64,000 bases of DNA from Hydrogenothermaceae bacterium (GTDB lineage Bacteria; Aquificota; Aquificia; Aquificales; Hydrogenothermaceae). Positions 26,698 through 37,012 of the stretch are shown here, piece by piece. The translations under genes and the position numbers were made by a program. Positions within the stretch are counted from its first letter, which is position 1, and each line of letters begins with the position of its first letter. Location of the stretch: assembly GCA_015519975.1 (NCBI GenBank), contig WIAL01000020.1, positions 1-64,000 on the forward strand. The letters run 5' to 3'. The notes beneath the pieces are model-generated. The model was given only the letters and a program-made list of their open reading frames with translations. It did no database searches and had not been told where the DNA came from.

Positions 26698-27291
26698 TTA
26701 TTCCCCTATTTCAAATCTGCAGAATCTTCCAACCTGAATATTTTCTCCAAGTTTAGCTATATATTCTTTTATTAAATCTTCAACAGTTTTTGTTTCGTCT
26801 TTAATAAATTTTTGTTCTAAAAGACAGTTTTCCTGGAAAAACTTATTAACTTTTCCTTCAGCTATTTTTTCAGCAATATGCTCAGGTTTTCCTTCAGCTA
26901 TAGCTGCTTCCCTTGCAATTTCTCCTTCTTTTTCAATTATTTCTTTAGGTACATCTTCTCTTTTTACCCATTTTGGTTTCATAGCTGCAATTTGAAGAGC
27001 AATTTCATTTGCAAGTTCTTTAAACAATTCATTTCTAGCAACAAAGTCTGTTTCACAGTTAAGCTCTAAAAGAACTCCAACTCTTCCTCCTGCGTGGATG
27101 TAAGAGTGAATTAAACCTTCTTTTGTTTCTCTTCCAGCTTTTTTAGCTGCTTTTGCAACACCTTTTTTTCTTAATACTTCAACTGCTTCCTCAAGATTTC
27201 CACCAGTTTCTTCTAAAGCTTTTTTACATTCCATAAAACCTGCGCCGGTCATATCTCTTAAAGTTTTAACTAATTTTGCATCTACTGCCAT
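26698..27291 (-). CDS. tsf: Translation elongation factor Ts
   Basis: EF-Ts recycles EF-Tu-GDP. The protein is 197 residues, the short form with one core subdomain, as in Thermus, rather than about 280. The family signatures [16 protein letters not shown] and [17 protein letters not shown] are clear. It overlaps the rpsB stop by one base and is translated with it. Confidence 0.96.
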   Translation of the reverse strand: MAVDAKLVKTLRDMTGAGFMECKKALEETGGNLEEAVEVLRKKGVAKAAKKAGRETKEGLIHSYIHAGGRVGVLLELNCETDFVARNELFKELANEIALQIAAMKPKWVKREDVPKEIIEKEGEIAREAAIAEGKPEHIAEKIAEGKVNKFFQENCLLEQKFIKDETKTVEDLIKEYIAKLGENIQVGRFCRFEIGE

Positions 27292-28196
27292 TACTTAAGT
27301 TCCTCCTTTGCTTCTTCAATTTCTTCAGGTAAGTTTTCTTCAATTTGTTTATCTATATTTTCTTCAAGGGCTTTTTCCTTGTTAGGGTCATTTGCACCAT
27401 GAACTCCAGATTCTACAGCAGGACCTACTTCAGCAACACCTGCTTCTTGAGCTTTTTTCATCATTTCTGCTTCTATATCGCTAACAGTACCTGTTTCAAC
27501 CTCTTTTTCTCTTAAAGTTTTCCCTTCTATAACAGCATCAGCGATTTTGGAAGTTATTAATTTAATAGCTTTTATAGCATCATCGTTTCCTGGAATTGGA
27601 TAATCAATTAAATCAGGGTCACAGTTAGTATCTGCTATTGCAACAACAGGTATACCAAGTTTTTTAGCTTCTTTTACAGCAAGTTCCTCTCTAACAGTAT
27701 CAACAACATATATTACGCTGGGCATTTTTTCCATATCTTTGATTCCCTTAAGGAATCTTTCAAGTTTCTCTTTCTGTTTTTTGATTTTAACAACTTCTTT
27801 TTTAGGAAGAATTTCAAAAGCACCTTCTGCTTCCATTCTTTCAAGTTTTTTGAGTTTCTCAATAGATTTTCTAACAGTTTGGAAGTTTGTTAAAAGACCT
27901 CCAAGCCATCTTTGATTAATATAAAAAGCTCCACATCTTTGAGCTTCTTCTTCTATGATGTCTTGAGCCTGCTTTTTTGTTCCTACGAATAGGATGTCTC
28001 CACCTGCAGCAACTTCATCTCTTACAAATTCCCACGCCTGCTTAAAAAGTGGAATAGTTTTTGCAAGGTCAATGATGTGAATTCCATTTCTTTTAGTGAA
28101 AATGTATGGAGCCATTTTAGGGTTCCATCTTCTCACCTGGTGACCAAAGTGAACACCTGCTTCAAGCAGTTCTCTCATTGTGATTTCAAAAGGCAT
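27291..28196 (-). CDS. rpsB: 30S ribosomal protein S2
   Basis: The 301-residue protein has S2 signatures ([44 protein letters not shown]) and a long acidic C-terminal tail (about residues 235-301) beyond the usual 240-260. S2 is a late-binding small-subunit protein. The ATG follows a clear SD (aaggaggattg on the minus strand). A structured leader with a promoter precedes it. Confidence 0.97.
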   Translation of the reverse strand: MPFEITMRELLEAGVHFGHQVRRWNPKMAPYIFTKRNGIHIIDLAKTIPLFKQAWEFVRDEVAAGGDILFVGTKKQAQDIIEEEAQRCGAFYINQRWLGGLLTNFQTVRKSIEKLKKLERMEAEGAFEILPKKEVVKIKKQKEKLERFLKGIKDMEKMPSVIYVVDTVREELAVKEAKKLGIPVVAIADTNCDPDLIDYPIPGNDDAIKAIKLITSKIADAVIEGKTLREKEVETGTVSDIEAEMMKKAQEAGVAEVGPAVESGVHGANDPNKEKALEENIDKQIEENLPEEIEEAKEELK

Positions 28197-28226
28197 TACG
28201 CAATCCTCCTTAAGGGTTTATTCTTC

Positions 28227-28269
28227 CGTTCCCAAACACCACAAAGGCAACCCTTTTGCAGTGGGAACG
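28227..28269 (-). promoter_or_regulatory. Structured rpsB leader, candidate autoregulatory RNA
   Basis: In the untranslated leader of rpsB, the arms 28262-28269 and 28227-28234 (tgggaacg and cgttccca on the + strand) pair perfectly over 8 bp. The enclosed 27 bases can form further short helices (for example ccac with gtgg, and aaagg with ccttt). This looks like a protein-binding mRNA leader, perhaps for S2. No T run follows, so it is not a terminator. Confidence 0.55.
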
Positions 28270-28287
28270 TGCTTAATTAATCATAGT

Positions 28288-28317
28288 ATTATATCATAAA
28301 AATAAAAAATTTTTACA
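28288..28317 (-). promoter_or_regulatory. Candidate rpsB operon promoter
   Basis: Reading the minus strand, TGTAAA (28317-28312) is followed after 18 bases by TATAAT (28293-28288). The transcript would contain the rpsB leader hairpin. The -10 is perfect; the -35 is weak. Confidence 0.5.
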
Positions 28318-28428
28318 GCATTCGATTTAATCTGTATAAATCTGGTATTGCATTTATATAACTTATGTTATAAAGATATTTATAATTTTCATAAAAAGCT
28401 AAATTAAACAGCTACAGGTTTAAATTTT

Positions 28429-29979
28429 ATGGATATAAATTTATTTAAAAATTTAGCTTTTCCAGTAATAGTTGTAGATGAAAATCACAATTTAGTATGG
28501 AAAAATCCCAAAGCTGAAGAAGATTATAAGTTTGGCTCTATCAAATGTTATGACATCATTTACAATTCTTACAAACCCTGTTTGCAAACAAATGAAAATT
28601 ATATATGTCCTGTTGAAAAAATAAGTGAAATTAAGAATAAAGATACATATTCTACTATTCACATCAGGAAAACTTCAGAAGGATACAAATACTTTTATAT
28701 TTACGCTTTAAAATACAAAAATCTGTTCATTGAAATGCATATCGATCTTGACGAGATCATTAAAACATTTGAAATGACAACTTTAAGTCCAGAAATACTG
28801 TTTTATACTGGACCTGTTTTATTTTTGATATTTAAGGGAAAAGATTTTTCTATTAAAAATATTTCACATAATGTAAATGAGATACTAGGGTATAAAGAAA
28901 ACGAATTAATTGGAAAATCCGTATTAGGCTTAATTCATAAAGAAGATAAAGAAAAATTCTTAGAAAATATTAAATTAGGAGAACAAAAAAATATAGAAAT
29001 AAGAATAAAAGATAAAAATGGAAACTTTAAATGGGTATTAATGCATATAGCTCCCACAAAAAATGAAATTTACAAAAGCATCTTGTACTATGGATATATT
29101 TTAGATATAACTGAAACACATGAAGAACATGAACTTTTTGAAACAGTTTCAGAACTTAATCCAGATGGAATAATCCTATATGATTATGTGAATAATAAAA
29201 TTGTTTATTCAAATTTAGCCTTCTCAAAAATTACAGGCTACTCTAAAGATGAAATAAAGAATATAGATCCTCTAAGTTTGTTTGCTGAAGAATCCTTGGG
29301 AAAGGTTAAAGAATGTATTGAAGAAATGAAAACTGGTTTTAAAGGTGTAAGAGAAGAAATCGTAGAAATAATTACAAAAAACGGACAAAGAAAATGGGTA
29401 AAAAAAATAACAAAAAGAGTTAAGCTAAAAAATAAAGATTTACTTCTTACTATAATTAATGATATTACTCCTCAGATAATTTACGAAAAAAAACTTGAGA
29501 AAATTGCTAATACTGACCAGCTAACTGGAATTTACAATAGAAGATACGTTTTAAGTTTTTTAGAAAAATTAATAGAATATTCAAAGAGATATAATGAACC
29601 ATTTTCAATACTTATTTTTGATATAGATAATTTCAAAAAGATCAACGATACTTACGGACATTTAAAAGGTGACGAAGTTTTAAAAGAGAGTGCAAAGATA
29701 GTAAATAATGCTTTAAGGAAAGCAGATATATTTGGAAGATGGGGAGGAGAAGAATTTTTAATAATACTTCCAAAAACAGATAACCCATTAAAAATAGCAG
29801 AAAAAATCAGAAAAAAAATTGAAAATACGGACTTTGGAATTCCTCAAAAAATAACTATTTCCATTGGAGGAACTGTTTTTAAAGGTAAAGGAAGTTTAGA
29901 AGAGATTTTGCAGAAAGCTGATGAAGCCTTGTATGAAGCTAAAAGAAAAGGGAAAAATCAAACTGTGATTAAATATTAA
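28429..29979 (+). CDS. PAS-containing diguanylate cyclase
   Basis: The 516-residue soluble protein has an N-terminal PAS-like domain (about 1-110) with a Cys-bearing insert (KCYDII...PCLQT...ICPVEK), two further PAS domains (about 125-230 and 235-345, the second with YSNLAFSKITGYSKDEI), and a GGDEF domain (about 355-516). The active site is GGEEF and an inhibitory site RKAD lies five residues before it, so it should make c-di-GMP with product feedback. The three Cys may bind a cofactor or sense redox. No transmembrane segment is seen. Its end overlaps scpA by four bases. Confidence 0.9.
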   Translation: MDINLFKNLAFPVIVVDENHNLVWKNPKAEEDYKFGSIKCYDIIYNSYKPCLQTNENYICPVEKISEIKNKDTYSTIHIRKTSEGYKYFYIYALKYKNLFIEMHIDLDEIIKTFEMTTLSPEILFYTGPVLFLIFKGKDFSIKNISHNVNEILGYKENELIGKSVLGLIHKEDKEKFLENIKLGEQKNIEIRIKDKNGNFKWVLMHIAPTKNEIYKSILYYGYILDITETHEEHELFETVSELNPDGIILYDYVNNKIVYSNLAFSKITGYSKDEIKNIDPLSLFAEESLGKVKECIEEMKTGFKGVREEIVEIITKNGQRKWVKKITKRVKLKNKDLLLTIINDITPQIIYEKKLEKIANTDQLTGIYNRRYVLSFLEKLIEYSKRYNEPFSILIFDIDNFKKINDTYGHLKGDEVLKESAKIVNNALRKADIFGRWGGEEFLIILPKTDNPLKIAEKIRKKIENTDFGIPQKITISIGGTVFKGKGSLEEILQKADEALYEAKRKGKNQTVIKY

Positions 29980-30596
29980 GCAATTTTCTCAAACACCTCT
30001 TCATTTTTTTCTATATAAATTTCTCCAAATTCTTCTTCCTGGTAAATATTTATTTTTTTGTCGTAGTTTAAAAATAAAAGTGCAACAAATGCCTGAGCTT
30101 TGTTTGGATGGTTTAAATCATTCAAAGTTATATATCCAGTTAGGTTTTCAAATTCTTTTTCTAAAATCTCTATTGTTTCTTCAAGTGTGGCATGAAATAA
30201 AGGAACTTCTATTTTTTTTGGCTTCCTTGTGTAAGGCTTTCTTCTTATGTATTTTCTTTTAGGTTTAAATTCTATAACAGGTGCAGCGTATTTTTTTAGA
30301 ACATGTGCTATTTCATCTATAGTATAAAATCTTTTAATACCAAAAACTCTATTTCTTTTTATTTTTTCTTTCTCTTCTTCTTTTTCAAGCTCAAGAGCCT
30401 CAGCCTTCATTTTTAAAAGAAGAGCTGCAGCAGATAGAACTTTCGCAGCCTGTCTGAGATCGGGTATATACAGATTTTTAACTTCTTTTAGATATTTATC
30501 TGCAAGGTCAACTATATCAACTTTCCACGGCTGTATTTCTCCATTTATAACTAGTCTTAAAACTATATCAAATGGGTTTTTATCTTTATCAAACAT
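29976..30596 (-). CDS. scpA: Segregation and condensation protein A
   Basis: ScpA is the kleisin that bridges SMC heads with ScpB. The 206-residue protein has the family start FDIVLRLVINGEIQPWKVDIVDLADKY in split form, LSAAALLLKMKAEAL, a basic linker and a C-terminal winged helix (AFVALLFLNYDKKINIYQEEEFGEI). It is somewhat shorter than typical (about 230-260). It is the last gene of era-mgtE-lpxK-scpA; scpB is not in the window. Confidence 0.9.
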   Translation of the reverse strand: MFDKDKNPFDIVLRLVINGEIQPWKVDIVDLADKYLKEVKNLYIPDLRQAAKVLSAAALLLKMKAEALELEKEEEKEKIKRNRVFGIKRFYTIDEIAHVLKKYAAPVIEFKPKRKYIRRKPYTRKPKKIEVPLFHATLEETIEILEKEFENLTGYITLNDLNHPNKAQAFVALLFLNYDKKINIYQEEEFGEIYIEKNEEVFEKIA

Positions 30597-30601
30597 AACT
30601 T

Positions 30602-31582
30602 TTACTCCAAATCCTTGTTTGAATTATTTTTCGTAAAAAAATCTTTTGACTTTAAATAACTTGTAAAATTTCCTTCTGGAACAATTTCATATTTTAAAGC
30701 AAGAGTATTTGGATTGTTAAGTTTAATCAAATCTTTTTCTGTGGTGATATAAAAATCTGCTTTTTCTCTAATTTCAAAATTTTTGTAATTAAAATGATCC
30801 GGCAAAGAAATAAATCTTTTTATATGAAAATTATATTTTTTAGATAGATTTTTTATAGTTTTAAAAAAATATTCATTATTTCCAAGACCTGAAAATACTA
30901 CTATTTCTTTATTTTTTAGAACTTCCAAAGGATAATTTTTTTTAAAATCCGTTAATTCATTTATTATTTCATTTGTTAAAAAGTGCGGTTTATTAAAATT
31001 TTTAAGCTGTGATAACTTGCTTTCATTTCCTTTCCATTTTGTTATTAAAAATAAATCTGCATATTTATAAAAACTTTTTGGCTCTCTTAATTTTCCTAAA
31101 GGAAGAGGTCTATCTTCCCAAAACGGCTTTTCCATATCAACAATAAGTATATTTAAATCTCTGTAAAGCTGAAAATGTTGAAATCCATCATCTAGAATAA
31201 AAACATCAGGTTTTAATTTTTGCAGAGCAAGTTTTCCCGCATCGTATCTTGAGCTAGAAACTACAACTGGAATTCCTTTTTTAGCTATTAAATAGGGCTC
31301 ATCACCAGCTTCTTCTAAGTTTACAAATATATTTTTTCCGTCTGAAACAACTAAAGTATCTTTTGATTTTCTTTTATATCCCCTTGATAAAACTACAGGA
31401 TTTAAACCTATACTTTGAATGTACTTAGCAAGCCAGATAGTGATGGGGGTTTTACCAGTTCCTCCAACTGATAGATTACCAACAGATACTACAGGGGCTG
31501 GGAGTTTTTTTACTTTTAATATTTCTTTTTCATATAATTTTCGTCTTAAATAAGCACCTATTGTATATATGTAATCAATCAT
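30602..31582 (-). CDS. lpxK: Tetraacyldisaccharide 4'-kinase
   Basis: LpxK phosphorylates the lipid A disaccharide at 4' on the inner membrane. The 326-residue protein has an N-terminal membrane-associated helix, the P-loop GNLSVGGTGKTPITIWLA, the VLSRGYKRKSKD motif and the LDDGFQHFQLYRDL motif. It shows that this organism makes lipid A and has an outer membrane, in line with lptE in the same window. It overlaps mgtE by four bases. Confidence 0.95.
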   Translation of the reverse strand: MIDYIYTIGAYLRRKLYEKEILKVKKLPAPVVSVGNLSVGGTGKTPITIWLAKYIQSIGLNPVVLSRGYKRKSKDTLVVSDGKNIFVNLEEAGDEPYLIAKKGIPVVVSSSRYDAGKLALQKLKPDVFILDDGFQHFQLYRDLNILIVDMEKPFWEDRPLPLGKLREPKSFYKYADLFLITKWKGNESKLSQLKNFNKPHFLTNEIINELTDFKKNYPLEVLKNKEIVVFSGLGNNEYFFKTIKNLSKKYNFHIKRFISLPDHFNYKNFEIREKADFYITTEKDLIKLNNPNTLALKYEIVPEGNFTSYLKSKDFFTKNNSNKDLE

Positions 31583-32946
31583 ATTAATTTACTAACAAAA
31601 TATGAAGCTATGCTCAAATAAATCAATACTCCTAAAATATCATTCAATGTTAAAACTATTGGTCCTGTAGCAAAAGATGGGTCTTTTTTTAAAGATTTTA
31701 AAATAAAAGGCATTAGTCCGCCTAAAATTGATGAAAACAGTATATTTATTAATATTGCCAAAGCAACAACAATCCCAAGAAGATGATTGGAAAGCCATAT
31801 AAAAGATATTATTCCAACTACAATACTTATTAAAACTCCAAGAACAAAAGCTATCTTAAGCTCTCTTAATATATACATGAAAACATCTTTTTTATTCTCT
31901 GTAATTTTACCTGTCATAAGTCCTCTGGCTGTTATTATAGCAGACTGAGAACTTATATTTCCTCCAACTGCAGCAACAAGAGGAAGAAAAAATACTATAG
32001 GTAAAGCTTTATATATTGTTATTTTGAACATACTTATAATAAATGCTGTTATAAGTTCTCCTATAACAGTAACTAAAAGCCATGGAAGTCTAAGTTTTGC
32101 AATTTTAAAAACTTGATTTGCGTAAAAAAGTTCTTCTTCCTGAGCCCCTGCCATTTTAAAAAATTCTTCTGTTGTTTTCTCAGATATAGCATCAATAACA
32201 TCATCTATGTATATAACTCCAACAAGCCTATCATTTTCATCAACAACAGGCAGTGCATAAAGATCATATCTTCTAAATAGATCAATAACCTCATCTTTTG
32301 TGGCGTCTTCTCTTACTGAAATAACGTCTCTAACCATAATATCTTTAATCTGAGTATTTGGAGGAGAAACAAGAAGTTCCTTTAACGAAACAACTCCTAC
32401 AAGTCTTTCCTTATCATCAATAACATATATATACACAACTTCTGTTTCATCACTTGCCGTTTTAACAAGATTTAAAGCATCTTCAACAGTTTGATTTTCA
32501 TTTACCTCAATGTAATCTTCTGAAACTAAATGAGTTGCAGATGCTTCACCAAAAGATATGTATTTTTCAAGCTCTTTTCTGTCTTCTTCTTCAAGCCTTT
32601 CTAGAAGCTCCCTTTGAAGCTCTTTTGGAAGTTTATCAATAATTTTAGCTATTTCTCCTGTAGAAAAAGTAAGCAGTACTTTAATAGCTTCCTTTAATGG
32701 AATATTCCTTAGTATCTCAACCTGAATATCTTCATCAAGTTCATATAAAACATCAGAAGCTTTTTCTATATCTATATCAAGCAGGATTTGAAAGGTTTTA
32801 ACCCTTTCTTGAGGTGTTAGATATCTAAATATATAGGCTATATCCCCTCTATGTGCTTTTTCTAAAAGACGTTCTAAAGCCCTTTTATTACCTTTGCTTA
32901 TTAATTTCTTTATTGTCTCTTTTAGTACTTCCAAACTTGGCGTCAT
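31579..32946 (-). CDS. mgtE: MgtE-family magnesium transporter
   Basis: The 455-residue protein has an MgtE N-terminal helical domain (about 10-130), two CBS domains (about 138-255), a connecting helix and five transmembrane helices (about 285-455) with the pore segment PLVAAVGGNISSQSA. MgtE channels bring in Mg2+ and are gated by Mg2+ bound to the cytoplasmic domains. It lies between era and lpxK, ten bases after era. Confidence 0.95.
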   Translation of the reverse strand: MTPSLEVLKETIKKLISKGNKRALERLLEKAHRGDIAYIFRYLTPQERVKTFQILLDIDIEKASDVLYELDEDIQVEILRNIPLKEAIKVLLTFSTGEIAKIIDKLPKELQRELLERLEEEDRKELEKYISFGEASATHLVSEDYIEVNENQTVEDALNLVKTASDETEVVYIYVIDDKERLVGVVSLKELLVSPPNTQIKDIMVRDVISVREDATKDEVIDLFRRYDLYALPVVDENDRLVGVIYIDDVIDAISEKTTEEFFKMAGAQEEELFYANQVFKIAKLRLPWLLVTVIGELITAFIISMFKITIYKALPIVFFLPLVAAVGGNISSQSAIITARGLMTGKITENKKDVFMYILRELKIAFVLGVLISIVVGIISFIWLSNHLLGIVVALAILINILFSSILGGLMPFILKSLKKDPSFATGPIVLTLNDILGVLIYLSIASYFVSKLI

Positions 32947-32955
32947 ATATTTCTC

Positions 32956-33858
32956 CTAAGACAGATAGTAACCAAGATCTTTTAAAAGGGTTATATTTTC
33001 CTTCCATCTTTCTTTTACTTTTACCCAAAGATTAAGATAAACCTTTTTCCCAAGTAAAAACTCAAGTTCTTCTCTTGCAAGCTGACCTATTTTTTTAATT
33101 GTTTGCCCCTTTTTTCCTATCACTATTTTTTTATGATTTTCCCTTTCTACATATATAACAGCATCGATAAAAATTATTTTCCCATTTTTCCCTTCTTGAA
33201 TATTTTCAACCTCTACAGCAACAGAATAAGGAAGTTCATCTTTTAATATATTGAAAGCTTTTTCCCTGATTATTTCTGCTATTTGGAATTTTAAAGGAAG
33301 GTCTGTTATTTGGTCTTCAGGAAATAAAGGCGGCGACTGTGGGAGATATTTTTTTATAACCCCAATTAATCTATCTAAATTTATACCTTTTAATGCAGAT
33401 ACTGGTACTATTTCTTTAAACGGATAAATTTTTGTTGACTGTTCAATTAAAGGTAGGAGCTGTTCTTTTGGAACTTTATCTACTTTGTTTATTATTAAAA
33501 TAGCAGGCTTATTTAATTTTTTTAAATAGTTCTCAACAATCTGAATATCATCTTTAGTCCAGCCTTTTGTTGCATCAATTATCATTGCGATAAGATCGGC
33601 CTCTTCCATTGAAGAAAGGGCCGACTCAACGACAGCTTTAGTTAAAATATCTTTTCCTTTTTGAACTCCCGGAGTATCTAAAAATATTATTTGGGCATCT
33701 TTATCATGTTTTACTCCAAGTATTCTCATTCTTGTGGTTTGTGGTTTTGGACTAACTATAGATAGTTTTACACCTAAAATATTATTTAATAAAGTTGATT
33801 TTCCAACATTAGGTCTTCCAACTAAAGCCACAAAACCTGCTCTGAAATTGTTTTCCAT
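32956..33858 (-). CDS. era: GTPase Era
   Basis: Era is needed for 16S rRNA maturation. The 300-residue protein has G1 GRPNVGKSTLLNN, G3 DTPGVQKG, G4 NKVDKV, and a C-terminal KH domain (about 200-290, KKIVIGKKGQTIKKIG). It heads the era-mgtE-lpxK-scpA operon and diverges from the ATP synthase operon over 84 bases. Confidence 0.96.
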   Translation of the reverse strand: MENNFRAGFVALVGRPNVGKSTLLNNILGVKLSIVSPKPQTTRMRILGVKHDKDAQIIFLDTPGVQKGKDILTKAVVESALSSMEEADLIAMIIDATKGWTKDDIQIVENYLKKLNKPAILIINKVDKVPKEQLLPLIEQSTKIYPFKEIVPVSALKGINLDRLIGVIKKYLPQSPPLFPEDQITDLPLKFQIAEIIREKAFNILKDELPYSVAVEVENIQEGKNGKIIFIDAVIYVERENHKKIVIGKKGQTIKKIGQLAREELEFLLGKKVYLNLWVKVKERWKENITLLKDLGYYLS

Positions 33859-33942
33859 GTTTTTCCTTTAAGCTTAAATTTTTGAAAATTTGTATTTTTA
33901 TATGTTAAGATAATTAAGATAAAAATACAATGGAGGTTTACT

Positions 33943-34392
33943 GTGGAACATATTCACGTAGGTGTTATACCTGACATAACATTATTCATACAATTAATAT
34001 TATTCTTTATTTTCATGTTTGCAATGAAAAAAATATTTTTTGACCCTTATTTAGCAGTTTATGAGGAAAGGGAAAACTTAGTAAACAATCTTTTAAAAGA
34101 AGCTGAAGAAAACAATAAGCAAGTTCAGCAACTTTTAGAAGAAGTTGAAAAAAAACTTAACGAAGCTAAAAACGAAGCTAAGAAGATAATGGATGAGGCG
34201 AAAGCAGAAACCGATCAGTTGGTTTCCAGTATATTAAAATCTGCATCTGAAGAAGCGGAAAAATTAATACAACAAGAAAAAGAAAAAATCGAAAAAACTG
34301 TTGAAGAAGAGAAAAAGAAAATAGACAGCCTTGTTAGAGAACTTACTGAAATTGTTGTTGAAAAAATAATTCCTCAGGAGAAGGCAGCATGA
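33943..34392 (+). CDS. atpF': ATP synthase subunit b'
   Basis: The 149-residue protein has one N-terminal transmembrane helix (about 9-30), the b-type segment KKIFFDPYLAVYEEREN and a long charged coiled coil. It starts with GTG after a good SD (tggaggttt). A second b-like gene follows, so the stalk is a b/b' heterodimer, as in Aquificota, cyanobacteria and alphaproteobacteria. It opens the F1 operon; no a or c subunit gene lies upstream (era is divergent). Confidence 0.9.
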   Translation: MEHIHVGVIPDITLFIQLILFFIFMFAMKKIFFDPYLAVYEERENLVNNLLKEAEENNKQVQQLLEEVEKKLNEAKNEAKKIMDEAKAETDQLVSSILKSASEEAEKLIQQEKEKIEKTVEEEKKKIDSLVRELTEIVVEKIIPQEKAA

Positions 34393-34919
34393 GAAAAGCT
34401 TTACTATTAACGGTTCTTTTTAGCACAGCTGCTTTTGCTTCAGAAGGAGCAGGTGGCGAACTTTTTTGGAAAACAGTTAACAGTTTAATCCTTTTAGCTA
34501 TTATAGTAATAATTGCTAAAAAATATGTTGTTAAATATTTCTCAAACAGACAAAACACAATTCAATCAATGATAGAAGAAGCCAAAAAAGCTAAAGAAGA
34601 AAGCGAAAAAGCTCTTGCAGATGCTAGAAAGCAGCTTGAAGATGCAGAAACTAAGTTCAAAGAAACTATAAAAATAGCAGAAGAAACTGCAAAAAAAGAA
34701 AGAGAAGCAGCATTAAACGAAGCTAAGGAAATAGCAGAAAGAATCAAAGCTCAGGCTAAAGAAGCTGTTGAAATAGAAGTTAAGAAAGGTGAAGCAAAAC
34801 TTAAAGAATATGCAGTTAGAAAAGCATTAGAGGCATCTGAACAGATCATCAAAGAAAAAATCAATCCTCAAACAAATAAAGCCGTTATTAAAAACGTTAT
34901 AAAACAGTTGGAGGCTTAA
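34389..34919 (+). CDS. atpF: ATP synthase subunit b
   Basis: The 176-residue protein begins with a signal-peptide-like stretch ending AAFAS (residues 1-18), then a short Gly/Glu-rich linker, a transmembrane helix (about 29-48) and a long coiled coil. The cleavable-looking start is unusual compared with E. coli b but occurs in several bacterial lineages. It overlaps the b' gene by four bases and abuts atpH. Confidence 0.92.
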   Translation: MRKALLLTVLFSTAAFASEGAGGELFWKTVNSLILLAIIVIIAKKYVVKYFSNRQNTIQSMIEEAKKAKEESEKALADARKQLEDAETKFKETIKIAEETAKKEREAALNEAKEIAERIKAQAKEAVEIEVKKGEAKLKEYAVRKALEASEQIIKEKINPQTNKAVIKNVIKQLEA

Positions 34920-35465
34920 ATGAAAGTAGATAAGAAATTTTTAAAAAGGATTGTTAAGGTTTTATTAAATAAACTTCCAGAAGATGAGGCAGTTTTAACA
35001 GAAATTTCAAATCAGCTTGAAACAATCCAAACTTTATACAGAAAAAATAGAGATCTTAGAAATTTACTTCTTGATCCTAAAATAGAAGTAAATAAAAAGT
35101 TACAATTTGTAGAAAAGCTGGGAGAATCTTTAAAATTAAACGAACATGTACTTGAAGCTTTAAAGTACATAGTTAAAGAAAATAAAGCAAATGTTTTAAA
35201 AGTTATAGCTAACGAATTTAAATTTGAAGTTGAAAAGTTCTTTGCTACAGTAACAGGTGAAATAATATCTGCTTTTGAACTTGAAGAACAGGATATAAAC
35301 GAAATTAAAAAAGTCGTAGAAAACAAAATTGGTAAAAAGGTAGAATTTGAAGTTAAACAAGACCCTTCTATTATTGGCGGTGTAATCGTAAAAGCAGGTA
35401 GTTATATGATAGACGCTTCAGTAAAAGCATTTTTAAGAAATTTAGCTTATAAAATAACAAGATAA
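34920..35465 (+). CDS. atpH: ATP synthase subunit delta
   Basis: The 181-residue protein fits the delta (OSCP) subunit joining the F1 head to the stalk: an N-terminal helical domain and the conserved C-terminal DPSIIGGVIVKAGSYMIDAS segment. It begins directly after the atpF stop. Confidence 0.94.
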   Translation: MKVDKKFLKRIVKVLLNKLPEDEAVLTEISNQLETIQTLYRKNRDLRNLLLDPKIEVNKKLQFVEKLGESLKLNEHVLEALKYIVKENKANVLKVIANEFKFEVEKFFATVTGEIISAFELEEQDINEIKKVVENKIGKKVEFEVKQDPSIIGGVIVKAGSYMIDASVKAFLRNLAYKITR

Positions 35466-35487
35466 AGATTAGACAGGAGGTTTATAA

Positions 35488-36999
35488 ATGACAATAAGAA
35501 GTGAAGAAATAGTTGAAACGTTAAAGAAACAGCTCGAAGAGTTTGAAGTAAAGGCAAATTTAGAAGAAGTTGGAACTGTTGTACAGGTTGGTGATGGTGT
35601 TGCAAGAGTTTTTGGTCTTGAAAAAGCAGTTATGGGTGAAATGCTTGAATTTGAAAGCGGAGTTACTGGTGTTGTATTTAACCTCGAAGAAGATAACGTT
35701 GGTGTAGTTTTACTTGGTGAAGAGTCTTTAATAAAAGAAGGTTCTGTAGTTAAAAGAACTGGAAAAATATTAGAAATACCTGTAGGAAAAGGATTAGTGG
35801 GAAGAGTTGTTGATGGTCTTGGAAATCCAATAGATGGAAAAGGACCAATAGAAGATATTGCATATTACTCTCCTGTTGAAAAAATTGCTCCAGGAGTTGT
35901 TGCAAGAAAGTCTGTTCATGAGCCTCTCCAAACAGGTATCAAAGCTATTGATGCTATGATTCCTATAGGAAGAGGACAAAGGGAGTTAATAATTGGTGAT
36001 AGATCAACAGGTAAAACAACAGTTGCGATAGATACAATTCTTAACCAAAAAGGAGAAAACGTTTACTGTGTATATGTAGCAATAGGACAAAAAAGAGGTG
36101 TTGTTAGACAGATAGTTGAAACACTTCAAAAACACGGAGCAATGGAATATACAACTGTTGTAGCTGCTACAGCCTCAGATCCTGCTACTATGCAGTACAT
36201 CGCTCCATTCGTTGGATGTACAATTGCTGAATACTTCAGAGATAATGGAATGCACGCATTAGTTATATATGACGATTTAACAAAACATGCTTACGCATAT
36301 AGACAGCTTTCACTTCTCTTAAAGAGACCTCCAGGAAGGGAAGCTTATCCTGGTGACGTGTTCTACTTACATTCAAGACTTCTCGAAAGAGCAGCTAAAT
36401 TAAACGATGATTTAGGAGCAGGTTCTTTAACTGCACTTCCTATAATTGAAACCCAAGCTGGAGACGTTGCAGCTTATATTCCAACAAACGTTATTTCTAT
36501 TACAGATGGTCAGATATTCCTTGAAACAGACCTTTTCAACAAAGGTATAAGACCTGCTATTAACGTAGGACTTTCAGTTTCAAGGGTTGGTGGTGCTGCT
36601 CAAATAAAAGCTATGAAGCAGGTTGCTGGTACACTCAGACTTGAACTTGCACAGTTTAGAGAGTTAGAAGCATTCGTTCAGTTTGCATCTGAACTTGATA
36701 AAGCTACACAGCAGCAAATAGCAAGAGGACAAAGAATGGTTGAGCTTTTAAAACAGCCTCCAAACAAACCTGTTCCAGTAGAAAAACAGGTTGCAATTAT
36801 ATATGCAGGTGTTAACGGGTACTTAGATGATGTTCCAGTAGAATCTATACAAAAATTTGAACAAGAGTTCTATGTATTCTTAGATAATGAGCATCCTGAA
36901 ATCTTAGAACTTATAAGAACTGAAAAACAACTTAATGATGAAATAAAAGCTAAACTTGATGAAGCAATAAAAGAATTCAAACAAAAAGTTGCACTTTAA
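35488..36999 (+). CDS. atpA: ATP synthase subunit alpha
   Basis: The 503-residue alpha subunit has a nucleotide-binding P-loop [15 protein letters not shown], where the usual Gln before TGKT is Ser, the catalytic-site Arg region ([16 protein letters not shown]) and the [20 protein letters not shown] signature. Alpha carries the non-catalytic sites and contributes the Arg finger to beta. An aggaggttt SD lies before the start. Confidence 0.97.
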   Translation: MTIRSEEIVETLKKQLEEFEVKANLEEVGTVVQVGDGVARVFGLEKAVMGEMLEFESGVTGVVFNLEEDNVGVVLLGEESLIKEGSVVKRTGKILEIPVGKGLVGRVVDGLGNPIDGKGPIEDIAYYSPVEKIAPGVVARKSVHEPLQTGIKAIDAMIPIGRGQRELIIGDRSTGKTTVAIDTILNQKGENVYCVYVAIGQKRGVVRQIVETLQKHGAMEYTTVVAATASDPATMQYIAPFVGCTIAEYFRDNGMHALVIYDDLTKHAYAYRQLSLLLKRPPGREAYPGDVFYLHSRLLERAAKLNDDLGAGSLTALPIIETQAGDVAAYIPTNVISITDGQIFLETDLFNKGIRPAINVGLSVSRVGGAAQIKAMKQVAGTLRLELAQFRELEAFVQFASELDKATQQQIARGQRMVELLKQPPNKPVPVEKQVAIIYAGVNGYLDDVPVESIQKFEQEFYVFLDNEHPEILELIRTEKQLNDEIKAKLDEAIKEFKQKVAL

Positions 37000-37012
37000 G
37001 AGAGGTTAAAAA

